Shown: positions 42,080 to 54,600 of the stretch, one piece after another
How positions within the stretch are numbered: position 1 is the stretch's first letter
Layout: each line of letters starts with the position of its first letter
Program-made: the position numbers and the translations under genes
NCBI GenBank assembly: GCA_950097015.1
Contig: CATNEN010000003.1
Coordinates: 5,379,501-5,443,500 of the forward strand
DNA: 64,000 nt
From: Macrostomum hystrix
Lineage: Eukaryota > Platyhelminthes > Macrostomidae
Reading direction: 5' to 3'
Notes under the pieces: model-generated
The model's database searches: none
Told to the model about the DNA's origin: nothing
Seen by the model: only the letters and a program-made list of their open reading frames with translations

Positions 42080-44814
42080 CTGTTAATTTGAGTATATGGT
42101 CTTCATGGCTTAGTGGATTATAGAAACACCTCGAAATTTCCATACAGATGACTTTGATACACTATCCACAGGAGTGACTGGATCTCCCGAGGAGTGATTA
42201 GATCTCCCGAGGAGTGACTAGATCTCCCGAGGAGTGACTGGATCTCCCGAGGAGTGACTAGATCTCCCGAGGAGTGACTAGATCTCCCGAGGAGTAACTG
42301 GATCTCCCGAGGAGTGACTAGATCTCCCGAGGAGTGACTGGATCTCCCGAGGAGTGACTAGATCTCCCGAGGAGTGACTGGATCTCCCGAGGAGTGACTG
42401 GATCTCCCGAGGAGTGACTGGATCTCCCGAGGAGTGACTGGATCTCCTGAGGAGTGACTAGATCTCCCGAGGAGTGACTAGATCTCCCGAGGAGTGACTA
42501 GATCTCCCGAGGAGTGACTAGATCTCCCGAGGAGTGACTAGATCTCCCGAGGAGTGACTAGATCTCCCGAGGAGTGACTAGATCTCCCGAGGAGTGACTA
42601 GATATCTATAAGAGTGACGAGATATCCACAGGACTGACAATATATCTAGAGTTGAAAGAAGTATTTCAAAATGATTGACTAGATTTCAAAAAGGATTAAC
42701 ATATTTTCTAACGAAATGACCAGGTTTTTGTAAATAAAAGGCTTGCCGTTGAAAAAAATCTTAGTGTCAAATTACCGAACTAGAAGAATTTTAGTTAGCA
42801 TATATAAAACTAACCTTGGACAAAAACATTTGTAACCAGTATGCAAACGAAAGTCAATTGGAAACGAAATTTGTGTAATAATGAGTTGATTTCCCGTCTC
42901 CAGTCCATGAACAGAACAGCTGTACACAGACTGTGATAGCACGGCCCCAATTAGGTTTAGCTCTATCTACGAGTTGTCATCGAATATAGCGATCGATAAA
43001 AACTTTCAAGAAAATTCTCGAACTCTTATAGTTTGGTAGTTTAGTTTAGGTTTAGTTTGGAACTCTTAAACTATTCAACTGAACTAACTTATTTAAAAGC
43101 ACACTAAAAGATAATTGACATTGCTTTAAATGGACAGAATCGAATTGCAATCTTATAAGACGAACTTTGGACTTTAGCACTGTAATTGGCATGATACTAA
43201 GTTAAACTGTAATTCTTGTCACTATGCCGACTATCGCTCTAAACTTAAAAGAAGAGAAAATGATTGAGAGAGAGGAGAGGGAGAGGGAGAGACGGAGAGG
43301 GTGAGAGGGAGGTGGTGAGAGGGAGAGAGTGAGATGGTGAGAAGAGAAGTGACAGCCAGCTGACGTGCCCGCAGCTGACACAGAGCGGGAGAGGTAGAGG
43401 GTGAGAGGGAGAGGGTGATAGAGAGGGTGAGATTGAGAGGGTGAGATGGAGAGGGTGAGATGGAGAGGTTGAGATGGAGAGGGTGAGAGGGAGAGGGTGA
43501 TAGAGAGGGTGAGATTGAGAGGGTGAGATGGAGAGGGTGAGATGGAGAGGGTGAGAGGGAGAGGGTGATAGAGAGGGTGAGATTGAGGGTGAGATGGAGA
43601 GGGTGATTGAGAGGGTGAGATTGAGAGGGTGAGATGGAGAGGGTGAGATGGAGAGGTTGAGAGGGAGAGGGTGATAAAGAGGGTGAGATTGAGAGGGTGA
43701 GAGGGAGAGGGTGATAGAGAGGGTGAGATTGAGAGGGTGAGAGGGATTCTCTCACCTCCAGTTCATCCAAAGTTCGCCGCAACCACCTAGGCTGCAAGGA
43801 TCGCAAGCCTTCTGACCCGGCTGCCAGAGCCTGCAGTCGCGATTCCACTCTGACCATGAGTTGCTCGTGCTTCGCCTCGTCGTCGTCTACTTGGCCCTCA
43901 ACTGTCAGTTCAATGTCAACATTGTCGACGTCGTCTCGGGCCTGTCTTTCGAGTCGATCCGCTCGACATCGGAGACAGTCGGTGCATTCAACTAGTAGGC
44001 GTCGGCCTCGACGTCCGAGCGTCGCCTTAACCGCAGCCGTTGACGCCTCGGCAGCTAATTCGTCGATATTTCGCCTCGCCCTGGCTGCCGAGTCGCGCAC
44101 CAGTCGACGATCGCGATCAATCGCCAAATCGCCTTCACCGTCGACCTCGTCGTCGATCGGTTGTCGACGTCGACTCGACTGTCGCCTGGCCGACTGACGG
44201 CGTCGATTTCGACCGAGCCTCGCGGCGCATTTGGCCACCAATTCGAGCCGCTCCCGGCATCCGCGGAGGCGTTCCAGAATGGCGGCTCGCTCAGCAGACA
44301 CTCGGGCTTGACCTTGACGATGCAGGCGATTCGCTTCGGCCAGGCAGTGGCAGACAGCCAGCTGACGTGCCCGCAGCTGACGCAAACCTCTGGGCTGCAG
44401 ACAGCGCGGCGTCTTTGATTGGCAGCCGACAGACAGGCTGTCAAATTGGTCGAACAGCAGCTGCAGCTGTGCTTGTGACTCCGCCTCTTCCATGCCGTCT
44501 TCATCAGCGCCAGTTTCGCCGTCCTCCTCGTTAGCGTCATTGGCAAACGTTGCTAGGCAGAGCATCTGTCGCAGCCAGCAACTGGCCTGAATAGCGGCTA
44601 ACTCGTATTCAGCAAAGCCATCGTCTATGGCCTCACTGTCAGCTGTTGTTGGCTGCACTTCAGAGAGCTCTAGTTCAGCATCCGGTCTCGCAGTTGCCAA
44701 GCAGTTGTTATCGTAAGCGAAGCGACAATCGCACGAAGATCTTCTGCGATGCAATCGTTCGCAGCTGTCGCCGGTTGATTCGCGGTCTGTGGCCGATTTA
44801 GTTCGACGAGACAT
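41480..44814 (-). CDS. Unrecognised two-exon gene, 552-aa helical Arg-rich protein
   Basis: Exons 43756-44814 and 41480-42079 join in phase 0 (donor GTGAGA, acceptor AATTAACAG). I do not recognise the family. The N-terminus is basic with Cys (RRRSSCDCRFAYDNNC), then an acidic patch (NDANEEDGETGADEDGMEEA). A long Leu/Ala/Arg-rich helical stretch follows, with a nuclear-localisation-like cluster (GRNRRRQSARRQSSRRRQ) and CTDCLRCRADRLERQ. The C-terminal exon has a CCSDECCN cluster, a DDDDS acidic run and helices (LLSLTRSRLVLRRDLQLRTL). There is no signal peptide or membrane segment. It could be a nuclear or centrosomal coiled-coil protein, but that is only inference from composition. Codon use and the clean splice argue for a real gene. 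Confidence 0.75.
42165..42625. repeat. 20-bp minisatellite, about 22 copies
   Basis: Monomer GATCTCCCGAGGAGTGACTA with a final A/G variant. It begins about 86 nt from the exon 2 acceptor of the unknown gene's intron. Confidence 0.96.
42626..43245. other. Unknown-gene intron, middle part
   Basis: AT-rich unique sequence between two arrays; nothing recognised. Confidence 0.55.
43250..43750. repeat. 14-bp GAGAGGGTGAGATG minisatellite with a trapped exon fragment
   Basis: Purine-rich array reaching to about 5 nt from the exon 1 donor. Bases 43351-43379 are identical to exon 1 bases 44353-44381, an insertion not made of the monomer. Confidence 0.92.
43756..44814 (-). CDS. Unknown gene exon 1
   Basis: 353 codons from the ATG at 44814 (MSRRTKSATDRESTGDSCER) to LRRTLDELE at the donor. 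The reading frame continues past the donor into the GAGAGGGTGA array, which is intron, not coding. Confidence 0.75.
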
Positions 44815-45365
44815 CGCGATAAGCGCCGCCTAGTTTCAGATTGAGAACATTTCACACGCTCAATTTCGGCTTACTTAAATGAGAAAATAGTCCGACTGGG
44901 TCGGAGCAGTTTGGCGCAAAGTGCTAACGAGTGTAGTCCGTCTACAAGGCTAAATTTGGATCGTCTCTTTAGCTAAATACGATAGTTAAACGCTGTCTCA
45001 CCCGATACAAACTGCTTTTTTGTGCATCGACACAAACACAAACACCTAACCCGCGCGCGTGTGTTTTTTGGACCTGGCCAAAGCTATTGAAGTAAAAATA
45101 TTCTTTTGTAGAGAGAGAAGAGTCAGACAGTGAGTGCGTGAGACTTTTATTGCACGGAGACCAGAGCTGACGGGACAGACAGTCGGGGAGGCAGAGAGAG
45201 AGAGAAGAACGTATCTTGAAAGTCTGAATGTACAGTCTAGCCCTAGAGTGTACATTGAAGCCAAAGCAATTATGAGAAAATCTTTGAATAAAAATGACTT
45301 GGCGATCTAATGGAGGACACTGAAAAACAATTTAATACAATAAATTGTCCGTGCATTGTAATACA
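44815..45365. other. Upstream region of the unknown gene
   Basis: Presumed promoter and 5' UTR side; no element recognised. A short GAGA run occurs near 45195. Confidence 0.45.
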
Positions 45366-45414
45366 TAAGTGTGAGAGCCAAAGAGAGTCCATTGAATGAG
45401 AGAGAGAGGTGACG

Positions 45415-47635
45415 AGAAAGAGTGACAAGAGTGTGAGATTGAGAGAGTGACAGGAGTGTGAGACTGAAAGAGTGACAAGAGTGTGAGATTGAAAGAGTGA
45501 CAGGAGTGTGAGACTGAAAGAGTGACAAGAGTGTGAGACTGAAAGAGTGACAAGAGTGTGAGACTGAAAGAGTGACAAGAGTGTGAGACTGAAAGAGTGA
45601 CAAGAGTGTGAGATTGAAAGAGTGACAAGAGTGTGAGACTGAAAGAGTGACAAGAGTGTGAGATTGAAAGAGTGACAAGAGTGTGAGATTGAGAGAGTGA
45701 CAAGAGTGTGAGATTGAAAGAGTGACAAGAGTGTGAGATTGAAAGAGTGACAAGAGTGTGAAAGCAAGAGAGTGACAAGAGTGTGAAATTGAAAGAGTGA
45801 CAAGAGTGTGAGATTGAAGAGAGTGACAAGAGTGTGAAATTGAAAGAGTGACAAGAGTGTGAGATTGAAAGAGTGACAAGAGTGTGAGATTGAAAGAGTG
45901 ACAAGAGTGTGAGATTGAAAGAGTGACAAGAGTGTGAGATTGAAAGAGTGACAAGAGTGTGAAAGCAAGAGAGTGACAAGAGTGTGAAATTGAAAGAGTG
46001 ACAAGAGTGTGAGATTGACGAGAGTGACAAGAGTGTGAAATTGAAAGAGTGACAAGAGTGTGAGATTGAAAGAGTGACAAGAGTGTGAGATTGAAAGAGT
46101 GACAAGAGTGTGAGATTGAAAGAGTGACAAGAGTGTGAGATTGAAAGAGTGACAAGAGTGTGAGATTGAAAGAGTGACAAGAGTGTGAGATTGAAAGAGT
46201 GACAGGAGTGTGAGATTGAAAGAGTGACAAGAGTGTGAGATTGAAAGAGTGACAAGAGTGTGAGATTGAAAGAGTGACAAGAGTGTGAGATTGAAAGAGT
46301 GACAAGAGTGTGAGATTGAAAGAGTGACAAGAGTGTGAAATTGAAAGAGTGACAAGAGTGTGAAATTGAAAGAGTGACAAGAGTGTGAGATTGAAAGAGT
46401 GACAAGAGTGTGAGATTGAAGAGAGTGACAAGAGTGTGAGATTGAAAGAGTGACAAGAGTGTGAGATTGAAAGAGTGACAAGAGTGTGAGATTGAAAGAG
46501 TGACAAGAGTGTGAGATTGAAGAGAGTGACAAGAGTGTGAAATTGAAAGAGTGACAAGAGTGTGAAATTCAAAGAGTGACAGGAGTGTGAAATTGAAAGA
46601 GTGACAGGAGTGTGAGATTGAAAGAGTGACAAGAGTGTGAGATTGAAAGAGTGACATGAGTGTGTGAGAGCGAGAGTGACAATAGTGTGTGAGAGCGAGA
46701 GTGACAAGAGTGTGTGAGAGCGAGAGAGTGACATGAGTGTGTGAGAGCGAGAGAGTGACATGAGTGTGTGAGAGCGAGAGAGTGACATGAGTGTGTGAGA
46801 GCGAGAGAGTGACATGAGTGTGTGAGAGCGAGAGAGTCACATGAGTGTGTGAGAGCGAGAGTGACAAGAGTGTGTGAGAGCGAGAGTGACAAGAGTGTGT
46901 GAGAGCGAGAGAGTGACATGAGTGTGTGAGAGCGAGAGAGTGACATGAGTGTGTGAGAGCGAGAGTGACAAGAGTGTGTGAGAGCGAGAGAGTGACATGA
47001 GTGTGTGAGAGCGAGAGAGTGTCATGAGTGTGTGAGAGCGAGAGAGTGACAATAGTGTGTGAGAGCGAGAGAGTGACATGAGTGTGTGAGAGCGAGAGAG
47101 TGACATGAGTGTGTGAGAGCGAGAGAGTGACATGAGTGTGTGAGAGCGAGAGAGTGACAAGAGTGTGTGAGAGCGAGAGAGTGACAAGAGTGTGTGAGAG
47201 CGAGAGAGTGACATGAGTGTGTGAGAGCGAGAGAGTGACATGAGTGTGTGAGAGCGAGAGTGACAAGAGTGTGTGAGAGCGAGAGAGTGACATGAGTGTG
47301 TGAGAGCGAGAGTGACAAGAGTGTGTGAGAGCGAGAGTGACATGAGTGTGTGAGAGCGAGAGAGTGACATGAGTGTGTGAGAGCGAGAGTGACAATAGTG
47401 TGTGAGAGCGAGAGTGACAAGAGTGTGTGAGAGCGAGAGTGACAAGAGTGTGTGAGAGCGAGAGTGACAAGAGTGTGTGAGAGCGAGAGAGTGACATGAG
47501 TGTGTGAGAGCGAGAGTGACAATAGTGTGTGAGAGCGAGAGTGACAATAGTGTGTGAGAGCGAGAGTGACAATAGTGTGTGAGAGCGAGAGAGTGACATG
47601 AGTGTGTGAGAGCGAGAGAGTGACAAGGTGAGACT
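45415..47635. repeat. 25-bp minisatellite in two monomer families, about 90 copies
   Basis: From about 45415 to 46650 the monomer is GAGTGACAAGAGTGTGAGAT plus TGAAA; from about 46650 to 47630 it is GAGTGACATGAGTGTGTGAG plus AGCGA with a 23-bp short form. The core GAGTGACAnGAGTGTG is shared. ORFs of 420-764 codons across it are artefacts. Confidence 0.96.
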
Positions 47636-48533
47636 GACGGGAGCGATAAAAAGTTGAGAGTTAATATTTCCGATGAATTTAGAGATGCAGAAGCAATAAC
47701 AAACTCGAATTTATAAACTTGAATAAAAAAGACATTTATTTTGTAAGGCTACCTAAGCATTAAAATCTATATTTTTTTCGAAACGTTTAAGTCGATTACT
47801 AGTATATTATATCTTAGTAAGTGTATTTTTCAGTTACTAAGCAGTTTTTAGTAAGAGCCAGAAAGCGATCATTTGTCATTCTAAATCTGTTTATCAGTTT
47901 AAACAAAACATATTTCGAAAAGAAAAGTCAGATGTTAAACTGAAGCGAAAAATGTATAGATTATCAAAAATTAAAACAAAGAGAATAACGACAAACTGCC
48001 GATTGTCGTTTGTCAGATATTTTTGTTTTAATGAATCGTACATTGTAGATGAAATTTTACTTCTAAAAATGAAAAAAAAACTAAATTTACTAAACAAAGA
48101 CTGAACTAAAATAACTATTGGAAGTATTAAAGTAGAAAATGAAGTTAAACAAAACAATTGTCACTACACTTATTACTCTAAAAAACAAAACTTTTAATTG
48201 ATTATCTCTATACGAGTTTATTCTAGGCATAAACTCTACCACACACCATTTTTTGAAATAAATAAGAAAGCTAGAATTTTCTTGTTCAATTGCTAAACAA
48301 AAATAATAAATGATAAGTTTTTAATATAAAAAAGGAAATAAACAAGTTGTCAATAACATGTCTGCAACAATTGTGTATTTATCGTGTTATAGTTTTTTCG
48401 ATCGATAATTTAACTAGCCGAATAAACAGTTTTCTGGTTGTGCGTGGCTCGTTCCTGAAAAATGATCGAAAAAATAATTTCTATGAAAAATTTTACCTTG
48501 CGTTTAAATAAAATAAGACTACTGAATACTCTA
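47636..48533. other. 3' side of the intermediate-filament gene
   Basis: Very AT-rich. On the minus strand, possible AATAAA signals occur near 48222 and 47741. Probably 3' UTR plus intergenic DNA. Confidence 0.5.
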
Positions 48534-48674
48534 CTATAAGTAGGCAGATAAGCGCACCTCGCCCTCCATGTTGAACAGAGAGGTGACAATATTGGCTCCG
48601 ACACCCCAGCTGGGCTCGCCGGCCTCCAAATCTCCGCTGCTGCTGCCCAGTGGCTTCTGGCCTCGGGCCCAAAT
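48534..48674 (-). CDS. IF gene exon 10 (end of lamin tail domain, stop)
   Basis: Acceptor CTAATCCGCAG before 48674. It encodes IWARGQKPLGSSSGDLEAGE, PSWGVGANIVTSLFNMEGEV and RLSAYL, then TAG at 48534-48536. No CaaX. Confidence 0.92.
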   Translation of the reverse strand: MWARGQKPLGSSSGDLEAGEPSWGVGANIVTSLFNMEGEVRLSAYL

Positions 48675-51600
48675 CTGCGGATTAGTTTCGGGATTAGCAT
48701 TCTCAGCCGGTATCAAGTAATGTCCTTTTTTATCTGACGAAGTATTAGCATAGCAAGATCAATCTGAGGATTATCATCCCAAGATATCAATCAGAGGATT
48801 AGCTTCCTAAGAGATCAATCAGAGGATTGGCATCCCAAGATATCGATTAGAGGATTAGCTTCCTAAGAGATCAATCAGAGGATTGGCATCCCAAGATATC
48901 GATTAGAGGATTAGCTTCCTAAGAGATCAATCAGAGGATTAGCATCCCAAGATATCGATTAGAGGATTAGCGTCCAAAATATAGATTAGAGGATTAGCAT
49001 ACAAAAATATCGATCAGAGGATTAGCATTCAAAATATCGATCAGAGGATTAGCATACGAAATATCGATCAGAGGATTAGCGTCCAAAATAGCGATCAGAG
49101 GATTAGCATTCAAAATATCGATCAGAGGATTAGCATACAAAATATCGATCAGAGGATTAGCGTCCAAAATAGCGATCAGAGGATTAGCATACAAAATATC
49201 GATCAGAGGATTAGCGTCAAAAATATCGATCAGAGGATTAGCGTCCAAAATATCAATCAGAGGATTAGCGTCCAAATATATAGATTAGAGGATTAGCATA
49301 CAAAATATCGATCAGAAGATTAGCGTCCAAAATATCGATCAGAGGATTAGCATACAAAAATATCGATCAGAGGATTAGCATACAAAAATATCGATCAGAG
49401 GATTAGCGTCCAAATATATAGATTAGAGGATTAGCGTCCAAAATATCGATCAGAGGATTAGCATACAAAAATATCGATCAGAGGATTAGCATACAAAAAT
49501 ATCGATCAGAGGATTAGCGTACAAAATATCGATCAGAGGATTAGCATACAAAATATCGATCAGAGGATTAGCATACAAAATATCGATCAGAGGATTAGCA
49601 TACAAAAATATCGATCAGAGGATTAGCATACAAAAATATCGATTAGCGACCAAAATATAGATTAAAGGATTAGTGTCCAAAATATCGATCAGAGGATTAG
49701 CGTCCAAAAATATCGATCAGAGGATTAGCGTCCAAAAATATCGATCAGAGGATTAGCATACAAAAATATCGATCAGAGGATTAGCATACAAAAATATCGA
49801 TCAGAGGATTAGCATCCCAAGATATCAATCAGAGGATTAGCATCCCATGTTATCAAGCACAGGATTAGCACTCGCAGGTAATTTTGAGCAGTCTCACCTT
49901 GATAGCCTTTCTCTGTCCATCATCTAGCACAGTACCCATTGGCACAGTGTACCTCACAGTCTGTCTGTTATTGTCAATATTTCGAGACAATTTCCAGCCG
50001 CTAATATCTTCCTTCTGGAAGTTTAAATTATGTTTTTGGCTTTCATTGTTGCGCTATGAACAAATGAAGAGGCAAAAATTTAGTGACAGGTAATCACCTT
50101 CTTGCCGGTGTTCTCAAGCAGGACAAATTTGCCATCCGGTGAGCATTCCTGAATGCTTACGTTACCCTTGGCGGTGCGCTGGTAAGTGGTCTTCGCCGAC
50201 ATTTCACCCTTGATGAGGTTCACTATAGAAAAAAAATTCATCAATTTGTTAATTTAGAATCAAACTGACCTACTGTAAGTAGAAATATGCGAAAGTGGTC
50301 AATTTAACTTACTCTGAGCCAAAGCTGGAATAAAGAAAATACAAGACGAGTTATTTATTAGTAACTAACAAGGGTAATTTTGAGAAACTAAAGTTTTTCT
50401 TTGCTTACCTGTTGGCGACGGTAGCTGCTGCTGCTCAACAGACACCGAAGTCTTCTCGATAGTTGATGATTTTTGCGTTATTGTCTCCTGACTTCGCTGA
50501 TTGATGCTGAAATGAAGCATGAATTGAGCGGATTTTCTGATTGGTTGCAAGAAGAGCGGCGGGTAGCGTAATGGAATTCCGAGGCGGTTCGTGATTGGTT
50601 GACAGAAATGAGAAAAACATTGTAAAAGTTGTAATTTCTCGCGAAGGATTTGTTGGCGAAAGATTGGGTGGCGGAGGATGGGGTGGCGGAGGATGAAGTG
50701 GCGGAGGATGAGGTGGTGGAGGATGAGATGGCGGAGGATGAGGTGGCGGAGGATGAAGTGGCCGAGGATGAGGTGGGGGAGGATGAGGTGACGGAGGATG
50801 AGGTGGCGGAGGATGAGGTGGCGGAGGATGAGGCGGCGGAGGATGAGGCGGCAGAGGATGAGGCGGCGGAGGATTGGGTGGTGGAGGATGGGGTGGCGGA
50901 GGATGAGGTGGTGGAGGATGAGATGGCGGAGGATGAGGTGGCGGAGGATGAGGTTGCGGAGGATTGGATGGCGGAGGATGGGGTGGCGGAGGATGGGATA
51001 GCAGAGGATTCGAGGGTGGGGTGACTGAAGCCAGGATGGTGGAGGGTCAATGATTGGCCAACTGAATGCCATCTATGTGATGCCGATGGCTAACCGAATT
51101 TCCTCGCCCTCGAGCAGTTTCCTGTAGGCGTGAATTTCCAGCTCCAGGCTGAGCTTGGCGTCCATCAGCACCTGAAGTTCCCGCATGTAGTCCTCCAGAG
51201 CCGCATTGGAGCTGGCCAAATCAGCTCTCAGCTGGCTCTTTGTCATCTCGCATTCGCGTTCAGCCTCCTCCATCTCTCGGCGAAGGTCCTCGAGTTCGCG
51301 TTCCATCTGGGCGTTTCGCGCCTCCAGCTCCGGGATGCGGTTGCGGGCGTCCGTCATCTGGGTCTTGATGCGCTTGTTCTCTTCGCGAAGGTGAGCCAGT
51401 TCCAGATTGTCCCTGGTGTTGACAGTGCGGGCCTCTTGCACTTTAACGCTGTACTGAGCCTCGATCTCAGAGCGCAGGCTGTCGAGCTTGGACTCGTACT
51501 CGCGCTGGATGTCGTGCAGTGCCTGCGACATCTCGTTGCGCCAGAACTCCCGGTTCTCGCTGGTCGTGTCGCGATAGGCCAGGATGGCCAATTCTTTGAG

Positions 51601-54600
51601 CTCCTGGGGTTGAGGATCGGCTAATTAGATGTCTGATCCCCACTTCCCAACTCGATAAATTATAATACTTAAAATATATTTCTGATCCTAAAAAGTAGCG
51701 TGTATCCTCCTTAGTGTCTAACCACAAGACTGTCTCTGATCCCCACAGGTCATGTCTGATCCCCATAGGTAGTGTCTGATCCCCATAGGTAGTGTCTGAT
51801 CCCCATAGGTAGTGTCTGATCCCCATAGGTAGTGTCTGATCCCCATAGGTAGTGTCTGATCCCCATAGGTAGTGTCTGATCCCCATAGGTAGTGTCTGAT
51901 CCCAATAGGCAGTTTCTGATCCCAATAGGCAGTGTCTGATCCCAATAGGCAGTGTCTGATCCCAATAGGCAGTGTCTGATCCCAATAGGCAGTGTCTGAT
52001 CCCAATAGGCAGTGTCTGATCCCAATAGGCAGTGTCTGATCCCAATAGGCAGTGTCTGATCCCAATAGGCAGTGTCTGATCCCAATAGGCAGTGTCTGAT
52101 CCCAATAGGCAGTGTCTGATCCCAATAGGCAGTGTCTGATCCCCATAGGTAGTGTCTGATCCCAATAGGCAGTGTCTGATCCCAATAGGCAGTGTCTGAT
52201 CCCAATAGGCAGTGTCTGATCCCAATAGGCAGTGTCTGATCCCAATAGGCAGTGTCTGATCCCAATAGGCAGTGTCTGATCCCAATAGGCAGTGTCTGAT
52301 CCCAATAGGCAGTGTCTGATCCCAATAGGCAGTGTCTGATCCCAATAGGCAGTGTCTGATCCCCATAGGTAGTGTCTGATCCCAATAGGCAGTGTCTGAT
52401 CCCAATAGGCAGTGTCTGATCCCAATAGGCAGTGTCTGATCCCAATAGGTAGTGTCTGATCCCCATAGGTAGTGTCTGATCCCCCTTCGTAGTGTCTGAT
52501 CCCCCTTCGTAGTGTCTGATCCCCATAGGTAGTGTCTGATCCCCATAGGTAGTGGCTGATCCCCATAGGTAGTGGCTGATCCCCATAGGTAGTGGCTGAT
52601 CCCCATAGGTAGTGTCTGATCCCCATAGGTAGTGGCTGATCCCCATAGGTAGTGTCTGATCCCCACCGGTCATGTCTGATCCCAATCAATAGTGTCTGAT
52701 CCTTATTGGTGCCGTCTGAATCCCGAATGAGTACTTGGTACATTGTGTCAAATCCCCAACTTACGGACTCGTGAATCTGCTTCAAGAATTCTAGCTCCTC
52801 TCGAAGCGACTGGGCGGCATTCTCCGCATTGATGTGGTTCAGCGTCTCGGAGTCCAGATCCTGTGGTATTGAAGGAAATATTCATCAAACGATAAAGTCC
52901 CCAGTCGATCGACTCACTACTATTATTCTAAACAAAAATACTCACAGTTCTGAGCCTTGCCACTTCATCTCGCAGTCGTTTCACCTCCCGCTGGTCGCGA
53001 GCTCGCTCCTCATCGAAAGCGGCCACCCTTCGGCGCAGCAACGAAATCTCGCCGTCGTAGTCGGCCATCTGCTGGTTCAGCTTGTCGATGGTCTCTCGGT
53101 CCACCTGATGAAGGCGATTCGCTTCTTCCAGTCTGTAAGTTTCAGTGAATTTTAGCAGTTTGTATGCTAATCTGTGATTGGCTCGAGTTTGTGAATGGTT
53201 CAGCTTAATGATCTGTGATTGGCTGGAGATTCTGAATGGTTAGGTTTAATGGTCCGTGATTGGCTGGAGATTCTGAATGGTTAGGTTTAATGGTCCGTGA
53301 TTGGCTGGAGATTCCGAATGGCTTGATTTCACGTTCTGTGATTGGCTGCCGATCTTAAAGAAGAAATATTTTTATGTAATATATATTGGCTATGATATTT
53401 TATTAATTAAAAACAGCAAGTTGGAATAAACTTTCATGATATTGATAGATCATTTTTCCAAGCAACGACTTACAGAACTTGCAGCTCGTTCAGCTGATCC
53501 TCAAGCGAAGAGATTCGAACCTCGGTCTCGGCCTTCTGCTTCTCGGCATCTTCCAGCAGTTTGCGCAGCTGCTGCAGCTCAGTCTCGTAGGTCAGCTTGA
53601 TCTTCTCAGTCTCTTTGCCCCAGCGATCTTTCAGTTGCTGCAGCTCGTTCGAGAGTTTCTTGTTCTGGGCCTCAAGGAAGCGAACCTTGCAGAATGATAC
53701 ACGGGTGATAGCCAAATAGAAACGTTGTGGAAATGGATCGATAATAATAAGAGCTGTAAAAATGGATCGATAACGAAAACAACGGTAAAAATAAATAGAT
53801 AATTATTTAAGTAGTGAGAACGGATCGATAATTATACGAGCTGCAAAGATGGATCGATAATTTAAAGAGCTGTAAAAATGGATCGATAACTAAAACAGCA
53901 GCGAAAATGAATCGATAATTATTCAAGCAGTGAGAACGGATCGTTAATTATAGGAACTGCAAATATGGATCCATAATAAGAGTAGCAGTAAAAATAGATC
54001 GATAATTAGAAGAAATGGATCGATTATGGATAGATTATTATACAAGCAGTGAGAATGAATCGATAATTAAAAGAGCAGCGAAAATGGATCGATAATAAAA
54101 AGAGCAGTGAAAATGGATCGATAATTAAAAGAGCAGTGAAAATCGATCGATGATTAGAAGAGCTGCGAAAATCGATCGATAATTAAAAAAGCTGCGAAAA
54201 TCGATCGATAATTAAAAGAGCTGCGAAAATCGATCGATAATTAGAAGAGCTGCGAAAATCGATCGATAATTAAAAGAGCTGCAAAAATCGATCGATAATT
54301 AGAAGAGCTGCGAAAATCGATCGATAATTAAAGGAGCTGGAAAATCGATCGATTATTAGAAGAGCTGTGAAAATCGATCGATAATTAGAAGAGCTGCGAA
54401 AATCGATCGATAATTAAAAGAGCTGCAAAAATCGATCGATAATTAGAAGAGCTGCGAAAATCGATCGATAATTAAAAGAGCTGCGAAAATCGATCGATAA
54501 TTAGAAGAGCTGCGAAAATCGATCGATAATTAAAGGAGCTGGAAAATCGATCGATAATTAGAAGAGCTGCGAAAATCGATCGATAATTAAAGGAGCTGGA

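Noticed and set aside
42165-42625. CRISPR-like regular repeats
   Set aside because: The units are directly adjacent with no unique spacers, in a eukaryotic intron. The same holds for all other arrays here.
43231-43755. Extension of the unknown protein by a Ser/Pro/Leu repeat tail
   Set aside because: The frame stays open past the exon 1 donor only because of the GAGAGGGTGA array. A GTGAGA donor and a phase-matched downstream exon explain the gene better.
45270-47626. Ser/His/Leu-rich ORFs of 420-764 codons on the minus strand
   Set aside because: Translations of the 25-bp array in several frames at once; no signal of selection or domain.
51467-52785. ORFs of 311-399 codons overlapping the filament gene
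   Set aside because: They run through the 20-bp array of IF intron 4. The real exon 5 ends at 51603 with a splice acceptor in phase.
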